Assembly: GCA_018241865.1 (NCBI GenBank)
Contig: JAFECY010000156.1
Location: 1-10,484 of the forward strand
Origin: Pseudomonadota bacterium
GTDB lineage: Bacteria > Pseudomonadota > Gammaproteobacteria > Burkholderiales > Burkholderiaceae_D
Direction of reading: 5' to 3'
Length of the DNA: 10,484 nt
Both the position numbers and the translations under genes were made by a program. This document shows positions 1-9,297 of the stretch, piece by piece; within the stretch, counting starts at the first letter, position 1; each line of letters opens with the position of its first letter. Below the pieces are notes generated by a model. The model made no database searches and was not told the origin of the DNA. It saw nothing but the letters and a program-made list of their open reading frames with translations.

Positions 1-114
1 GCTATACCAGCAAAACAACAGTGTGGCGAAATCGGGGGAAGGAATTTCACTGCCGCATACTCCAATGTAGAAGAAACCGGAAACGAAGCTAATCAAGTCG
101 TCACAAAAAGTTCC

Positions 115-132
115 GTCAGTCAAGAGACTGAC
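115..132. promoter_or_regulatory. Perfect 7-bp dyad upstream of the HTH regulator gene, possible operator
   Basis: GTCAGTC (115-121) and GACTGAC (126-132) form a perfect inverted repeat around a 4-base spacer. It lies 33 bases before the start of the HTH gene and directly abuts a -10-like hexamer (133-138). A symmetric site here could be an operator, for example for autoregulation by the downstream HTH protein. That role is inferred from position only. It could also be a chance hairpin or a short leader structure. Confidence 0.35.
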
Positions 133-138
133 TATCAT
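133..138 (+). promoter_or_regulatory. Possible -10 element for the HTH regulator gene
   Basis: TATCAT matches the sigma-70 -10 consensus at five of six positions and lies 27 bases before the ATG at 165. No convincing -35 is seen; the best option, TTCCGT at 111-116 with a 16-base spacer, is poor. The gene could therefore need an activator, or this may not be the promoter. Confidence 0.3.
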
Positions 139-164
139 GTCTTCACATGGAATAGTGCGCGCTC

Positions 165-575
165 ATGAAAGCATCTATCGAACGAGAGGATTTCAGCGAA
201 CGCCTGCAAAACGCTTTGCGTAATGCAGATTATTCGCCCGATAGTCCTACCCAACTGGCGCGGGAATTCAATATCCGTTTCGCCGGCCGCCCCATCACCG
301 TCCACGCGGCGCGCAAGTGGCTGGTGGGCGAAGCGATTCCGACCCAGGAAAAGCTGCGCACGCTGGCTCAATGGCTGGGGGTGCCGGCGGAATGGCTGCG
401 CTTCGGCGGCACGCAGCATCAGGGGCGCGACGGCGAAGCAGGCAATCCACCGGCACGCTTTGAATCGGCCGACGTGAAGCTCATCGCCGATCTGCAACGT
501 CTCGATGAACACCATCAGATGATTGCGCGCGAATTTATTCGCATGTTGGTGCGGATCAATCGCGCCAAGAGTTGA
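165..575 (+). CDS. Small HTH (XRE-like) DNA-binding regulator
   Basis: This 136-residue cytoplasmic protein has a predicted helix-turn-helix fold at about residues 28-80. A TQLAREFN helix is followed by an insertion, then a likely recognition helix at 45-55 (TVHAARKWL), then a closing pair of helices (EKLRTLAQWLGV). The pattern resembles Cro/C1-type domains, in which a lambda-repressor-like fold binds palindromic operators. The C-terminal third is helical and charged (LIADLQRLDEHHQ) and may serve for dimerisation. ATG 165 is the only workable start: an in-frame TAG lies four codons upstream and no Shine-Dalgarno sequence is obvious. The gene stands alone, ends in a strong terminator and converges on the SDR gene. 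A dyad just upstream suggests autoregulation. Its target genes cannot be told from the sequence. Confidence 0.75.
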   Translation: MKASIEREDFSERLQNALRNADYSPDSPTQLAREFNIRFAGRPITVHAARKWLVGEAIPTQEKLRTLAQWLGVPAEWLRFGGTQHQGRDGEAGNPPARFESADVKLIADLQRLDEHHQMIAREFIRMLVRINRAKS

Positions 576-596
576 TACTGCTGTCAGCGCACGATC

Positions 597-625
597 AACC
601 GCGGCATGCCGCGGTTTTTTTATTT
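597..625 (+). terminator. Intrinsic terminator of the HTH regulator gene
   Basis: A 20-base perfect palindrome (597-616; arms AACCGCGG and CCGCGGTT around CATG) is followed by an unbroken T run (615-621) and TATTT. This is a classic rho-independent terminator 21 bases after the stop codon. It overlaps the TAA stop (620-622) of the convergent SDR gene. The minus-strand transcript would lack a U-tract after the stem, so it should act mainly on the + strand. Confidence 0.9.
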
Positions 626-1405
626 CCCCGACAGATGACGCGGTTTGCGCGCCCGCTTGCTGGTCGCCGCGTCGTAGAGCGCATTGGGCAACAGGCGCAG
701 CAGCTTGGCTAGCACGCCCATCTGCCACGGAATCACGCGATAGCTATCGCCGCATGCAATAGCTTGCAGCGCGCGCGCGGCAAATTTCTCCGCCGGCATC
801 AAGAAGGGCATGGGATAAGGATTTTCTTGGGTCATCGGGGTGGCGATAAAGCCCGGCGCAATAGTGACCACCTTGACGCCGCTGCCATGCAGCTCGACCC
901 GCAGCGATTCACAATAGCTGATTACTGCCGCTTTTGAGGCGCTGTAAGCACCCGCTCCCGGCAGGCCGCGAATACCGGCCACGCTACCGATGCCGACTAA
1001 GCGCGGAGTGGTGCGCCCGGCTTGCGCTTGCGCCTTCATGGCGGCGATGAAGGGCGCGAAGGTGGCGACGGTCGCTAACAAATTGGTGGCAACGATTTGT
1101 TCAAATACCGCGAGGTCTTCGGCATATTCCGTCAAGGTGCCGGCGGAAATGCCAGCGTTGGCGATCACGACATCGACAGCACCGCCGGCGATGAAATCGG
1201 CGGCAGCGGCGGCCAGCGCCGCATGGTCGGTAACGTCGAGCGCATAACAGCGATGCTGCCCGGCTTGCGGCAAACTGGCGGCGAATTCACGCAAGACCGT
1301 TTCGCGCCGCGCCACCAGACCGAGAACCGCGCCTTGTTCGGCGTAGCGCCGCGCCAGCGCTGCGCCGATGCCGCTCGATGCACCCGTGATAAAAACCCGC
1401 TGCAT
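620..1405 (-). CDS. Short-chain dehydrogenase/reductase (SDR family)
   Basis: This is a classical NAD(P)-dependent SDR of 261 residues, close to the usual ~250. The cofactor motif TGASSGIG is at 7-14 and the NAG motif at 83-85. The catalytic tetrad is complete: N108, S141, Y154 and K158 (YSASK). A PG motif follows at 184-185. The start at 1405 is fixed by a perfect AGGAGGT Shine-Dalgarno sequence; a 20-residue longer reading frame would run through a terminator hairpin and is rejected. The C-terminus is basic (SKRARKPRHLSGK). The substrate cannot be deduced; the fold and length fit a carbonyl or alcohol reductase. The gene lies last in the argS-SPOR-dsbA cluster but behind a terminator. RRET after the second strand suggests NADPH preference, which is an inference. 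Confidence 0.9.
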   Translation of the reverse strand: MQRVFITGASSGIGAALARRYAEQGAVLGLVARRETVLREFAASLPQAGQHRCYALDVTDHAALAAAAADFIAGGAVDVVIANAGISAGTLTEYAEDLAVFEQIVATNLLATVATFAPFIAAMKAQAQAGRTTPRLVGIGSVAGIRGLPGAGAYSASKAAVISYCESLRVELHGSGVKVVTIAPGFIATPMTQENPYPMPFLMPAEKFAARALQAIACGDSYRVIPWQMGVLAKLLRLLPNALYDAATSKRARKPRHLSGK

Positions 1406-1408
1406 GTG

Positions 1409-1415
1409 ACCTCCT
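1409..1415 (-). promoter_or_regulatory. Perfect Shine-Dalgarno sequence deciding the SDR start
   Basis: The minus strand reads AGGAGGT, then CAC, then ATG at 1405. The match is perfect with slightly short spacing. It fixes the SDR start 60 bases inside the longest open frame. It lies only a few bases after the U-tract of the preceding terminator. Confidence 0.85.
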
Positions 1416-1420
1416 CCCAA

Positions 1421-1453
1421 TAAAAAAGTCCGTCCCCTTGCGGGCGACGGACT
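1421..1453 (-). terminator. Intrinsic terminator or attenuator between dsbA and the SDR gene
   Basis: On the minus strand an 8-bp stem (AGTCCGTC with GACGGACT, 1446-1453 and 1427-1434) is extended by three G-C pairs with one bulge and a TTGC-type loop. It is followed by six T residues (1422-1427). It starts 21 bases after the dsbA stop and ends three bases before the SDR Shine-Dalgarno region. It should end most argS-SPOR-dsbA transcripts. Because there is no room for a promoter between it and the SDR start, SDR expression must rely on read-through or on a promoter upstream of the hairpin. Confidence 0.85.
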
Positions 1454-1474
1454 GTTCTTTGCCAATTCAGGCGC

Positions 1475-2170
1475 TTATTTTTTCTTTTTTTCTTCCGGCT
1501 TGGCGTCGTCCTTGGCTGCTTTGGTGACCAGCATGTCCATCACCTTCAGCGCGCCATCTTGCAACAGACCTTCCGGTTGGCGGCCACCGAGACTTTCGGC
1601 CACGATAGACGGCGAGGTGAGGTAGCGGCCGGCGATAGCGATGGTCGGCACACCGTTTAACTGGTAAGCCTGCTGCAATTGCGGCACCCGGTTGACCTTC
1701 GTTTGCACGGCGAAAGAATTGTAAACTTCAGCGAATTTTTTCTTATCGATGCCATTTTTTCCAACAAAATCCGTGATCTGTTCTTCGGTGTTGAGTGGTT
1801 GGCGATCGACATGCATGTAGCGGAACACTTTTCTTTGCATTTCATCCGCCTTGCCCATTGCTTCCAGCGCGAAATACAATTTTTGCTGCGGCACCATGGC
1901 GTCGTTGAAAATCACGGGAATGCGCTTGAAAACGATATGGTCGCCTTGCTTCTTGACCCACGCTTCTAGTTTCGGCTCGAACACATTGCAGTGTGGGCAG
2001 AAATAGCCGAAGAATTCCGTGACTTCGACTTTTTTGCCGGCATCGGTTGACTGCGGCTGATCGAGCACCAAGTAATCTTTGCCCGGCTGCGGATTGTCGG
2101 GCGTGGCTAACGCGCCGGTGACGGCGAAAGCGAGGCTGAAAGCGGTGAGGAGTCGGGCGAGAAGACGCAT
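1475..2170 (-). CDS. dsbA: Thiol:disulfide interchange protein DsbA
   Basis: This periplasmic oxidase introduces disulfide bonds into exported proteins and is normally reoxidised by DsbB in the inner membrane. The 231-residue protein has a signal peptide (about 1-22, cleavage after ALA) and a thioredoxin-type active site FCPHC with C58 and C61. This is the same CPHC dipeptide as E. coli DsbA. The cis-proline loop GVPT is at 173-176, with P175. The helical insertion lies between them. The C-terminus is unusually lysine-rich (about 217-231). ATG 2170 is preceded by AAGGA at good spacing; a TTG five codons upstream has no ribosome binding site and is rejected. The gene is third in the argS operon, 23 bases after the SPOR gene, and ends before a strong terminator. 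No dsbB lies nearby. Confidence 0.95.
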   Translation of the reverse strand: MRLLARLLTAFSLAFAVTGALATPDNPQPGKDYLVLDQPQSTDAGKKVEVTEFFGYFCPHCNVFEPKLEAWVKKQGDHIVFKRIPVIFNDAMVPQQKLYFALEAMGKADEMQRKVFRYMHVDRQPLNTEEQITDFVGKNGIDKKKFAEVYNSFAVQTKVNRVPQLQQAYQLNGVPTIAIAGRYLTSPSIVAESLGGRQPEGLLQDGALKVMDMLVTKAAKDDAKPEEKKKK

Positions 2171-2193
2171 ATCGTTCCTTTTCAAGAGAGTCT

Positions 2194-2799
2194 TTATTTC
2201 TGGATGCGCACCACGGATACATCCACGCCGTTGTCAGACAGCTTGGTGCGCATTTTGTTCATTGCTTCCACTTCGGAAAACGGCCCCACGCGCACGCGGT
2301 ACAAAGTGCCGTTATCGCTACTGCGTTCGCTGATCCGGGTTTCAAAACCGAGTAGAGCCAGTTTGGCCTTGGCATTCTCTGCTTCGGCCTGCTCGCGGAA
2401 AGCGCCTGCCTGCAGATAATACGTCCATTTATCCTCGCTTGCCGCAGGCTTGGCGGCGTCCTTGCCGGCATTTTTGTCGTCATCCGACTTTTTGTCCTTG
2501 GCTTTGGCTGCATCTTTGTCATCGGCCGGCTTGTTGGCGTCAGCCGCTGGTACGGGTTCCTTGACGAATTCCTTGGCTGCTTCCTTAGCCGGTTCACGAT
2601 TGCCGTACAGTGATTTGTTCAGATCGACCGGCGCACTGGCGGTTGGCTCTGCTGGCTTTTCAACCTTGGCGCGGTTGATGAAGGGTACCGGCGTGTTATT
2701 GATTTTGATCGCCACCGCCACCGCGATACCTAGGCCGATAATCAAGCCGATGATGATGCCGAGGATAGTGCCGCCTGCTTGTTTGTTTCGATAAGTCAT
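2194..2799 (-). CDS. FtsN-like membrane protein with C-terminal SPOR domain
   Basis: This is a 201-residue bitopic inner-membrane protein. A short cytoplasmic N-terminus is followed by one transmembrane helix (about 9-32) rich in glycine spaced every fourth residue. Next comes a long Ala/Lys/Asp/Pro linker (about 42-123) that should be disordered in the periplasm. A SPOR domain spans about 124-201, with the paired strands YYLQAGAF and YRVRVGPF. SPOR domains bind peptidoglycan stripped of stem peptides at the septum, so a role in cell division like that of FtsN is likely. FtsN of E. coli is longer (about 319 residues), so this is a compact form and I give no symbol. It lies 22 bases after argS. 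The ribosome binding site is weak (GGAAA), which may mean translational coupling to argS. Confidence 0.9.
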   Translation of the reverse strand: MTYRNKQAGGTILGIIIGLIIGLGIAVAVAIKINNTPVPFINRAKVEKPAEPTASAPVDLNKSLYGNREPAKEAAKEFVKEPVPAADANKPADDKDAAKAKDKKSDDDKNAGKDAAKPAASEDKWTYYLQAGAFREQAEAENAKAKLALLGFETRISERSSDNGTLYRVRVGPFSEVEAMNKMRTKLSDNGVDVSVVRIQK

Positions 2800-2821
2800 G
2801 TGTATTTCCGATGCCCTCTAT

Positions 2822-4540
2822 TTACATCCGTGACGGTGCCGATACGCCGATCAGCGCCAGACCATTGCGCAACACTTGCCGGGTTGCCTTCATTAACGCT
2901 AGCCGAGCCATTTTAATCGACACATCATCGACCAACACCCGCTCGGCATTGTAGTAGCTGTGCAGTTCCCCCGCCAAATCGCGCAGGTAGAACGCTACCT
3001 GATGCGGTCCTAGTTCGTCGAGCGCTTTTTGCAACATTTCTGGATATTCGGCCAGCTTGGCCAGCAACGCGGCTTCGCGCGGCGAAGTCAGCGCTGACAA
3101 CTCGACATGGTCGAGTGTGGCGTCATCGCCAGCCCACTGATTCATCACCGAGCAGATCCGGGCGTGGGCATACTGCACGTAATACACCGGGTTTTCATCC
3201 GATTGCGCCAGCGCTAAATCGACATCGAACACGAATTCGGTATCGGCCTTGCGCGAAATGAGGAAGAAGCGCACCGCATCGCGGCCACGCGTCAAATCCT
3301 GCGCGCCTTCACCGGCCGACCATTCGATCAGATCGCGTAGCGTGACGTAGGAACCGGCGCGCTTGGAAATTTTCACTTCCTCGCCATTCTTCATCACCGT
3401 GACCATCTTGTGCAGCACGTAGTCGGGATAGCCTTGCGGGATGCCCATGCCGACCGCTTGCAGGCCGGCGCGCACGCGGGCGATGGTGCCGTGGTGGTCG
3501 CTGCCTTGAATGTTGATGACCTTGCCGAAGCCGCGCTGCCACTTGGTGATGTGGTAGGCCACGTCCGGCACGAAATAGGTATAGCCGCCGTCGGATTTGC
3601 GCATCACGCGGTCTTTGTCGTCGCCGTAATCGGTCGAGCGCAACCACAGCGCGCCATCTTGCTCGTAAGTTTTGCCGGCAGCGATCAAAGCATTGACTGC
3701 GGCCTCGACTTTGCCGTCGGTGTAGAGCGAGGATTCGAGATAGTAGTTGTCGAACCTGACGCCAAAGGCTTGCAGGTCGAGGTCTTGCTCATGCCGCAGG
3801 TAAGCCACGGCGAAGCGGCGGATCGATTCGATGTCGTCGATGTCGCCGTTGGCGGTGACCGGCGCGCCATCGCTGGCCGACACGGTTTTCTTCGCCAGGA
3901 AATCGGCGGCAATGTCGGCAATGTAATCGCCGTTGTAAGCCGATTCCGGCCAAGCCGCATCGCCCGGTTTCAAGCCCTTGGCGCGCGCCTGCGTTGAATT
4001 GGCTAGCGTGGCGATTTGCACGCCCGCATCGTTGTAGTAAAACTCGCGAGTGACCGCATAGCCTTGTTGCTCGAACAGCGCTGACAAGGCATCGCCGAGC
4101 GCACCCTGACGGCCGTGGCCGACATGCAGCGGCCCGGTCGGATTGGCGGAAACGAATTCAAGCAAAACTTGCTTGCCCTTACCGGCATTGCCTTTGCCGA
4201 AGTGCGCGCCTTCTTTCAACACCGCCGCCACCACTGCCTGCTTCGCCGCCGCCGCTAGACGCAAGTTGATAAAGCCAGGGCCGGCGATCTCGGCGCTGTC
4301 GATCAATGCCGCGCGTGCCGGATGGTCGAGCACAGCCGCCACCAATACCTGCGCCAGTTCACGCGGATTTTTTTTCAGCGGCTTAGCCAATTGCATCGCG
4401 ATATTGCAGGCGACGTCGCCGTGGGTCGGATCGCGCGGTCGTTCGAGCACGATGTTGGGCGTCAGATCGCTGCCGGTGACGATGGGTGCAAGCGCCGCTT
4501 GAAACAGGGCGATGATTTCTTGTTTTTGGGATGCGAGCAT
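2822..4540 (-). CDS. argS: Arginyl-tRNA synthetase
   Basis: ArgS charges tRNA-Arg with arginine using ATP in the cytoplasm and is essential. The 572-residue length is normal for bacterial ArgS. An N-terminal Add1 domain (about 1-95) is followed by the class I Rossmann domain with the HIGH-equivalent HVGH at 139-142 (in [10 protein letters not shown]). The KMSK-equivalent KISK is at 390-393 (KISKRAG). A DALR-type helical anticodon-binding domain lies at about 455-572. The substrate region EFYYNDAG (166-173) is intact. The first ATG is chosen because it starts with the expected Add1 helix; no clear Shine-Dalgarno sequence precedes it. It is the first gene of an argS-SPOR-dsbA cluster with 21-23 base gaps. 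A good -10 lies about 50 bases upstream. Confidence 0.97.
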   Translation of the reverse strand: MLASQKQEIIALFQAALAPIVTGSDLTPNIVLERPRDPTHGDVACNIAMQLAKPLKKNPRELAQVLVAAVLDHPARAALIDSAEIAGPGFINLRLAAAAKQAVVAAVLKEGAHFGKGNAGKGKQVLLEFVSANPTGPLHVGHGRQGALGDALSALFEQQGYAVTREFYYNDAGVQIATLANSTQARAKGLKPGDAAWPESAYNGDYIADIAADFLAKKTVSASDGAPVTANGDIDDIESIRRFAVAYLRHEQDLDLQAFGVRFDNYYLESSLYTDGKVEAAVNALIAAGKTYEQDGALWLRSTDYGDDKDRVMRKSDGGYTYFVPDVAYHITKWQRGFGKVINIQGSDHHGTIARVRAGLQAVGMGIPQGYPDYVLHKMVTVMKNGEEVKISKRAGSYVTLRDLIEWSAGEGAQDLTRGRDAVRFFLISRKADTEFVFDVDLALAQSDENPVYYVQYAHARICSVMNQWAGDDATLDHVELSALTSPREAALLAKLAEYPEMLQKALDELGPHQVAFYLRDLAGELHSYYNAERVLVDDVSIKMARLALMKATRQVLRNGLALIGVSAPSRM

Positions 4541-4563
4541 GGATAGTGATCGATTGGAAGGTG

Positions 4564-4580
4564 CCGCCGCTTACCGGCGG
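4564..4580 (-). other. GC-rich hairpin in the predicted argS leader
   Basis: CCGCCG (4564-4569) pairs with CGGCGG (4575-4580) around a 5-base loop. If the promoter at 4591-4596 is used, this hairpin sits at the very 5' end of the argS mRNA. It has no U-tract and is unlikely to terminate. It may protect the transcript end or mean nothing. Confidence 0.35.
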
Positions 4581-4590
4581 GTAGGCCTGC

Positions 4591-4596
4591 ATTATA
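4591..4596 (-). promoter_or_regulatory. argS: Predicted -10 element of the argS operon
   Basis: The minus strand reads TATAAT, a perfect sigma-70 -10 hexamer, 50 bases before the argS ATG. A -35 is poor (TGCTAT at 4615-4620 with an 18-base spacer). The likely transcription start is near 4584, giving a leader of about 44 bases. It is the only good promoter seen for the argS-SPOR-dsbA cluster. Confidence 0.5.
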
Positions 4597-4661
4597 CCGG
4601 CTGTATCCGGGCGGATAGCATGCCGCGCCGTGGCGAAAAAGACATGAGCGCACCGCCGGCT

Positions 4662-4691
4662 TTGGTGTTTTCCCGTCAACTCTGCTAAGGT
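4662..4691 (+). promoter_or_regulatory. Weak promoter candidate for the sensor operon
   Basis: TTGGTG (4662-4667) and TAAGGT (4686-4691) are spaced by 18 bases, and TGC stands just before the second, as in an extended -10. The -10 itself matches the consensus poorly. It would give a start about 27 bases before the ATG at 4725. This is the best candidate in the divergent region, but it is uncertain. Confidence 0.25.
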
Positions 4692-4724
4692 AAGCACGAG
4701 AGGTACCGCTCTGAAAGTGCCGCC

Positions 4725-5297
4725 ATGAAAACATCTATCCTGATAGTCGCCTGCGCCAGCGTGTTGGCTCCCGCCATCCACGCCGAAGAAACTGCGCCGC
4801 CAGAAGCCGCCACTGCGCACGTGGAAGCGCCGGCCAAGCCCACCCTGATCTATCGCCAAGTGCTGCCGGACGGCCGCGTCGTGTATGGCGACAAGGCGGT
4901 GAGTGGTGCCAAGACCGATCAAACCATTACCGTTGACCCGGCAATCAAAGGCAACACGTGGACGACCGAGCCATCCGATCGCCGGCCAGTCGTCACACCG
5001 CGCAGCGAATCCACTCCGGTGCGGCATGTCGCCACCCTGCCGCCGGTCGGCCGACCTTATGTGTCGGAAGCGCAGCGCCAAGCCGCAGCGCTGGAAGTCA
5101 TGCGCGCCGAGATGTTGTTAGAAGATGCGCGCAAGCGCCAAGCCGCCGGTATCGCTGCGCGACCAAGCGAAATGCGCGAGGATGGCCAGCGCAACGATCA
5201 AGCGTATAGCAGCCGGCAAAAACTATTGGCGCGCGATGTGACTTACGCTGAACAAGAATTGAAAAAGGCGCAAGCCGCGCGCGACGCCTTGCGCTGA
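4725..5297 (+). CDS. Secreted DUF4124-type protein with C-terminal coiled coil
   Basis: This 190-residue protein has a signal peptide (about 1-20, cleavage after IHA), so it should act in the periplasm. Residues 39-60 (LIYRQVLPDGRVVYGDKAV) fit the short DUF4124 motif, a beta-hairpin module common in proteobacterial envelope proteins and of unknown function. A Pro/Thr/Arg-rich stretch (about 80-112) follows. Residues 113-190 form a long Ala/Glu/Lys/Arg/Gln helix, probably a coiled coil. ATG 4725 begins the signal peptide directly; the ribosome binding site is weak. It is the first gene before a secreted binding protein (20-base gap) and a hybrid kinase, so it may belong to the same sensory unit. 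It could instead be an unrelated envelope protein that shares the transcript. Confidence 0.75.
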   Translation: MKTSILIVACASVLAPAIHAEETAPPEAATAHVEAPAKPTLIYRQVLPDGRVVYGDKAVSGAKTDQTITVDPAIKGNTWTTEPSDRRPVVTPRSESTPVRHVATLPPVGRPYVSEAQRQAAALEVMRAEMLLEDARKRQAAGIAARPSEMREDGQRNDQAYSSRQKLLARDVTYAEQELKKAQAARDALR

Positions 5298-5317
5298 ATG
5301 CGCGGAACGGGATCAGC

Positions 5318-6223
5318 ATGCCGCGCCACGTTTTCCGCCACGTTTTCCACCACCTCACTGTCCTGCTCACTCTGCTGACACTGATCGCCGCCCCCGTCAG
5401 TGCAGCGACCGTCAAGACGCTGCGTTATTTTCCCGTCGGCTCGATCTATGACTACCGTTGGCAATTACTGGATTTGGCGCTGGCGCATACCCGCGACGGC
5501 GGCTCGGTGCGGCTGCAGGCGCTCGCCGAAGATGTCACGCAAAATCGCGGAATCGAGTTGATCCAAGCCGGCGCGATCGATGTCGTTGCGGTGGGCACCA
5601 ATGCCGAGCGCGAACAAAAATTGCTGCCGATCCGCATCGACATCCTGCGCGGCATGGTCGGTTATCGCATCTTCATCATCCGCGCCGCCGACCAAGCGCG
5701 CATCGCCGCCATGAATGGCCAAGACTTGCGTCAGCATCTTGTGTTCGGTTTGAACAGCCAGTGGGCCGATCTACCCATCATGCAGGCCGATGGCTTCACG
5801 GTCGAAACTTCCACCAGCTATGAAAACCTGTTCGGCATGTTGGCTGCCGGCCGTTTCGATGCCTTCCCGCGCGGCATCAACGAAGCGGCGCGGGAAATGA
5901 ACGAACGCAAGAGCGCTTTTCCGCAACTAGCGGTGGAACAAACCAAAGCACTGTACTTTCCCTATCCGATTTATTTCTGGGTGCGGCGCGATAATGTCGC
6001 GCTGGCGCGGCGCATCGAACGCGGCTTGAAGCTGGCGCTGGCGGACGGCTCATTCCGCAAGCTGTTCGAGACCTATCATGCCGCTGAAATCGCCGCCATG
6101 AAGCAGGAAAAACGCCAAGTGATCCGCCTGCACAACCCCATTCTGTCGCAGAAAGACACTGCGCCCGACACCAGTTGGTGGTGGCGGCAACCTCTACCCG
6201 AAACGCCTCGCTCCACGCATTGA
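5318..6223 (+). CDS. Periplasmic family-3 solute-binding-like protein
   Basis: This 301-residue protein has a signal peptide (about 1-29, cleavage after VSA) and a periplasmic binding fold like the polar amino acid (SBP family 3) class. Seen features are [10 protein letters not shown] (90-99), the strand [11 protein letters not shown] (111-121), the hinge-region [11 protein letters not shown] and the block [23 protein letters not shown]. The FPRG block is typical of a proteobacterial subfamily usually found beside signalling genes rather than ABC permeases, as I recall. No permease or ATPase gene is present here. The next gene, a hybrid histidine kinase, begins 10 bases after the stop. My inference is that the protein delivers a ligand to the kinase rather than to a transporter. 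The ligand is unknown. The n-region of its signal peptide contains a duplicated RHVF. Confidence 0.85.
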   Translation: MPRHVFRHVFHHLTVLLTLLTLIAAPVSAATVKTLRYFPVGSIYDYRWQLLDLALAHTRDGGSVRLQALAEDVTQNRGIELIQAGAIDVVAVGTNAEREQKLLPIRIDILRGMVGYRIFIIRAADQARIAAMNGQDLRQHLVFGLNSQWADLPIMQADGFTVETSTSYENLFGMLAAGRFDAFPRGINEAAREMNERKSAFPQLAVEQTKALYFPYPIYFWVRRDNVALARRIERGLKLALADGSFRKLFETYHAAEIAAMKQEKRQVIRLHNPILSQKDTAPDTSWWWRQPLPETPRSTH

Positions 6224-6228
6224 AAGGT
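6224..6228 (+). promoter_or_regulatory. Shine-Dalgarno sequence of the hybrid kinase, directly after the previous stop
   Basis: AAAGG follows the TGA stop of the binding protein gene (6221-6223) with no gap and lies six bases before the ATG at 6234. This arrangement favours translational coupling, so that kinase and binding protein are made together. It supports ATG 6234 as the start. Confidence 0.6.
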
Positions 6229-6233
6229 CGTCG

Positions 6234-9260
<3,027 letters not shown>

Positions 9261-9262
9261 TG

Positions 9263-9294
9263 CGCGCTGCTCAGCGCTACGCTTATTCAGCGCG
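9263..9294. other. Inverted repeat between the convergent kinase and EAL genes
   Basis: CGCGCTG (9263-9269) and CAGCGCG (9288-9294) are inverted around an 18-base spacer that itself contains AGCGCT. This fills the 37-base gap between the two stop codons. Neither strand has a T run after the stem, so it is at best a weak terminator. It may only slow or pause transcription from the two converging genes. Confidence 0.3.
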
Positions 9295-9297
9295 GCC

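Noticed and set aside
135..728. Minus-strand open frame of 197 codons across the HTH gene
   Set aside because: It lies opposite a well-supported HTH gene and its terminator, its product is low-complexity with no recognisable domain, and it crosses the end of the SDR gene.
1406..1465. N-terminal extension of the SDR protein by 20 residues
   Set aside because: It would be coded by the terminator hairpin, and the perfect Shine-Dalgarno sequence supports the internal ATG at 1405, which places TGASSGIG at the usual residue 7.
2171..2185. TTG start five codons upstream in dsbA
   Set aside because: No ribosome binding site precedes it, while AAGGA is correctly spaced before ATG 2170, and the signal peptide is normal from there.
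3410..3997. Plus-strand open frame of 195 codons inside argS
   Set aside because: It is fully antisense to the conserved core of argS. High GC codon use creates such frames; the product shows no family pattern.
4383..5081. Minus-strand open frame of 232 codons across the divergent intergenic region
   Set aside because: It overlaps the start of argS in another frame and the DUF4124 gene in antisense. The product looks like translated noncoding sequence.
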